Assembly (NCBI RefSeq): GCF_019049245.1
Contig: NZ_JAGMUK010000020.1
Location: 1 to 48,547, forward strand
DNA length: 48,547 bases
Direction: 5' to 3'
Source of the DNA: Streptomyces sp. AC555_RSS877
GTDB lineage: Bacteria; Actinomycetota; Actinomycetes; Streptomycetales; Streptomycetaceae
Notes under the pieces: generated by a model
Told to the model about the DNA's origin: nothing
Database searches by the model: none
What the model saw: the letters and a program-made list of their open reading frames with translations, nothing else
Position numbers and translations under genes: made by a program
Part shown: in pieces, positions 47,616 to 48,547 of the stretch
Layout of the letters: the number at the start of each line of letters is the position of its first letter
Numbering within the stretch: the stretch's first letter is position 1

Positions 47616-48547
47616 ATGCGTGAGGTGAACGAGGCCGCGTCGGCACACGCCGCACAGCGAGCCACCGCCGAGGCGATCGAGCGGGGCGGGACGGGACTGA
47701 GCGTGGACGAGCTGCTGGCGAGGGTGGCGCGGCCGGGCGAGGAGGTGCGGGCGACGGAAGGGGCCCGGGCGGCCGACTCGGGGGGACCGCGTGCCGGGAC
47801 GTGGTCCGGGCTCAGCGGTGGGCCGGTGCCCGGCGCCGAGGCCGTGCCGGGTGAGGCTGAAGGGCTCGATGTCGAGGGTGGGGTCGGTACCGGTACCGGG
47901 CCTCTGCCGCGCAAGAGGCCTGTGTCCGGGACTGAGCCCGTGCCGGGCAAGGCGTCCGGCGTTGGGCCGGCGTCTGGCTCTGCCGTCGAACTGTCGCTCG
48001 CCGCCTCCGCGCCGGATCGCGCGCCCGCCTTCGACCGCGGGCCCGCCGCCGATCCGCCGCCTGCCCCCGTCGTCGACGCGCCGCGCACCTCCGCGTCCGA
48101 CCGGACGCCCGCCACCGACCCACCTCCGGACCTCGACGCCCTGGCCACCCTCATAGCCACCGCCGCCGGCCGCCACCTCCCCGGCGGACACCTCTCTTGC
48201 GACGCCGACTTCTTCGACGCCGGCGGCAGCTCCGTGAACGCCGTGGAACTCGTAGCGGAGCTGGAGGACCGGCTGGGTCTGGAGATCGACCTGGACGAGG
48301 TGTTCGCGGACGCCCGCCCGCGCACCCTCGCCCGGCGCTGGCTCGAGGCTGTCCCCGCGGCCGGGCTCGGGACGCATACGACCGCAACGGCCCCCCGCAC
48401 GCCCACGGTCACCCCCGCACCGCCGACCGCCATCGCCACGGCCACACCCGCACCGCCATCCACCGTCACCACGCCCGGCACGGCACCGATCCCGGCCTTC
48501 GCACCCGCCACGGCACCGTCCCCCGCCGCGCCCGCCCCCCACTCCAC
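47616..48547 (+). CDS. Carrier-protein-containing assembly-line protein, N-terminal part (runs off window)
   Basis: 310 codons are visible, open to the right edge. A short helical N-terminus (about 1-45, with RATAEAIERGGTGLSVDELL), possibly a docking element, is followed by about 120 residues of Gly/Pro/Ala/Val-rich low-complexity sequence with recurring PVPG and AVPG units. A carrier domain then spans about 172-245: DLDALATLIATAAGRHLPGG and DADFFDAGGSSVNAVELVAE, phosphopantetheine Ser206. After it comes another Pro/Ala/Thr-rich linker to the end of the window. The GGSS motif is more PCP-like than PKS-ACP-like. ATG 47616 has GAAGGG upstream, 60 bases after the megasynthase. It is the natural acceptor for the upstream C and FkbH domains; what follows the linker is unknown. 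Confidence 0.85.
   Translation, partial: MREVNEAASAHAAQRATAEAIERGGTGLSVDELLARVARPGEEVRATEGARAADSGGPRAGTWSGLSGGPVPGAEAVPGEAEGLDVEGGVGTGTGPLPRKRPVSGTEPVPGKASGVGPASGSAVELSLAASAPDRAPAFDRGPAADPPPAPVVDAPRTSASDRTPATDPPPDLDALATLIATAAGRHLPGGHLSCDADFFDAGGSSVNAVELVAELEDRLGLEIDLDEVFADARPRTLARRWLEAVPAAGLGTHTTATAPRTPTVTPAPPTAIATATPAPPSTVTTPGTAPIPAFAPATAPSPAAPAPHS

Overview
The window reads as a chromosomal stretch of a Streptomyces (or very close) actinomycete. Base composition is very high in G+C, third codon positions are almost all G or C, GTG starts and GTGA/ATGA stop-start overlaps are common, and the gene content is typical of the genus: the GlgE glycogen pathway, an ANTAR protein, a SigB/SigF-type sigma factor, a PAS-GAF-PP2C-HATPase regulator, a CYP105-like P450 cassette, and modular polyketide synthase genes. 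No tRNA, rRNA, CRISPR array or insertion sequence was seen.

Region 1 (1-6.1 kb), glycogen and stress: the 5' part of glgE (minus, cut by the left edge), a DUF5133-type small protein, a GHKL-like regulatory protein translationally coupled to the glycogen debranching enzyme glgX, a two-domain VOC protein, an ANTAR protein and a SigB-family sigma factor.

Region 2 (6.4-12.7 kb), mixed accessory genes: a MarR gene whose probable -10 lies in a perfect 9-bp inverted repeat, followed by a drug-type ABC exporter whose ATPase gene carries a single-base frameshift. Then come a conserved hypothetical, a hemC, a secreted NPP1/NLP protein, an ATP-dependent DNA ligase and a small hypothetical.

Region 3 (12.8-20.4 kb): an atypical response regulator, a P450-ferredoxin-ferredoxin reductase operon and a second MarR gene. 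The two regulators flanking the P450 operon share a 17-bp promoter element (15 of 17 identical) and appear to be leaderless. A DoxX-like protein, a Bcp peroxiredoxin and a PAS-PAS-GAF-PP2C-HATPase protein follow.

Region 4 (20.4-31.6 kb): the LigD-type 3'-phosphoesterase domain as a separate gene, an aldo/keto reductase, a TauD-family dioxygenase, an LLM flavin oxidoreductase, a metallophosphoesterase, an MHYT protein, a dienelactone hydrolase, a YciO homologue, the broken 3' remnant of another aldo/keto reductase, a PucR-type regulator with two HTH motifs, and a 78-residue protein with a SigB-like promoter box and a strong terminator.

Region 5 (31.7-48.5 kb, open to the right) is the left part of a biosynthetic gene cluster and the most interesting part. 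A fatty acyl-AMP ligase precedes a 4633-residue megasynthase read as ACP-KS-AT-DH-KR-ACP-KS-AT-DH-KR-ACP-C-FkbH. A separate carrier-protein gene with long low-complexity linkers runs off the end. My inference is that a fatty acid is activated, loaded on the N-terminal ACP and extended twice. An atypical condensation domain would then join it to a unit on the next carrier protein, with the fused FkbH domain possibly supplying a glyceryl unit. I cannot match this architecture to a known product from memory.
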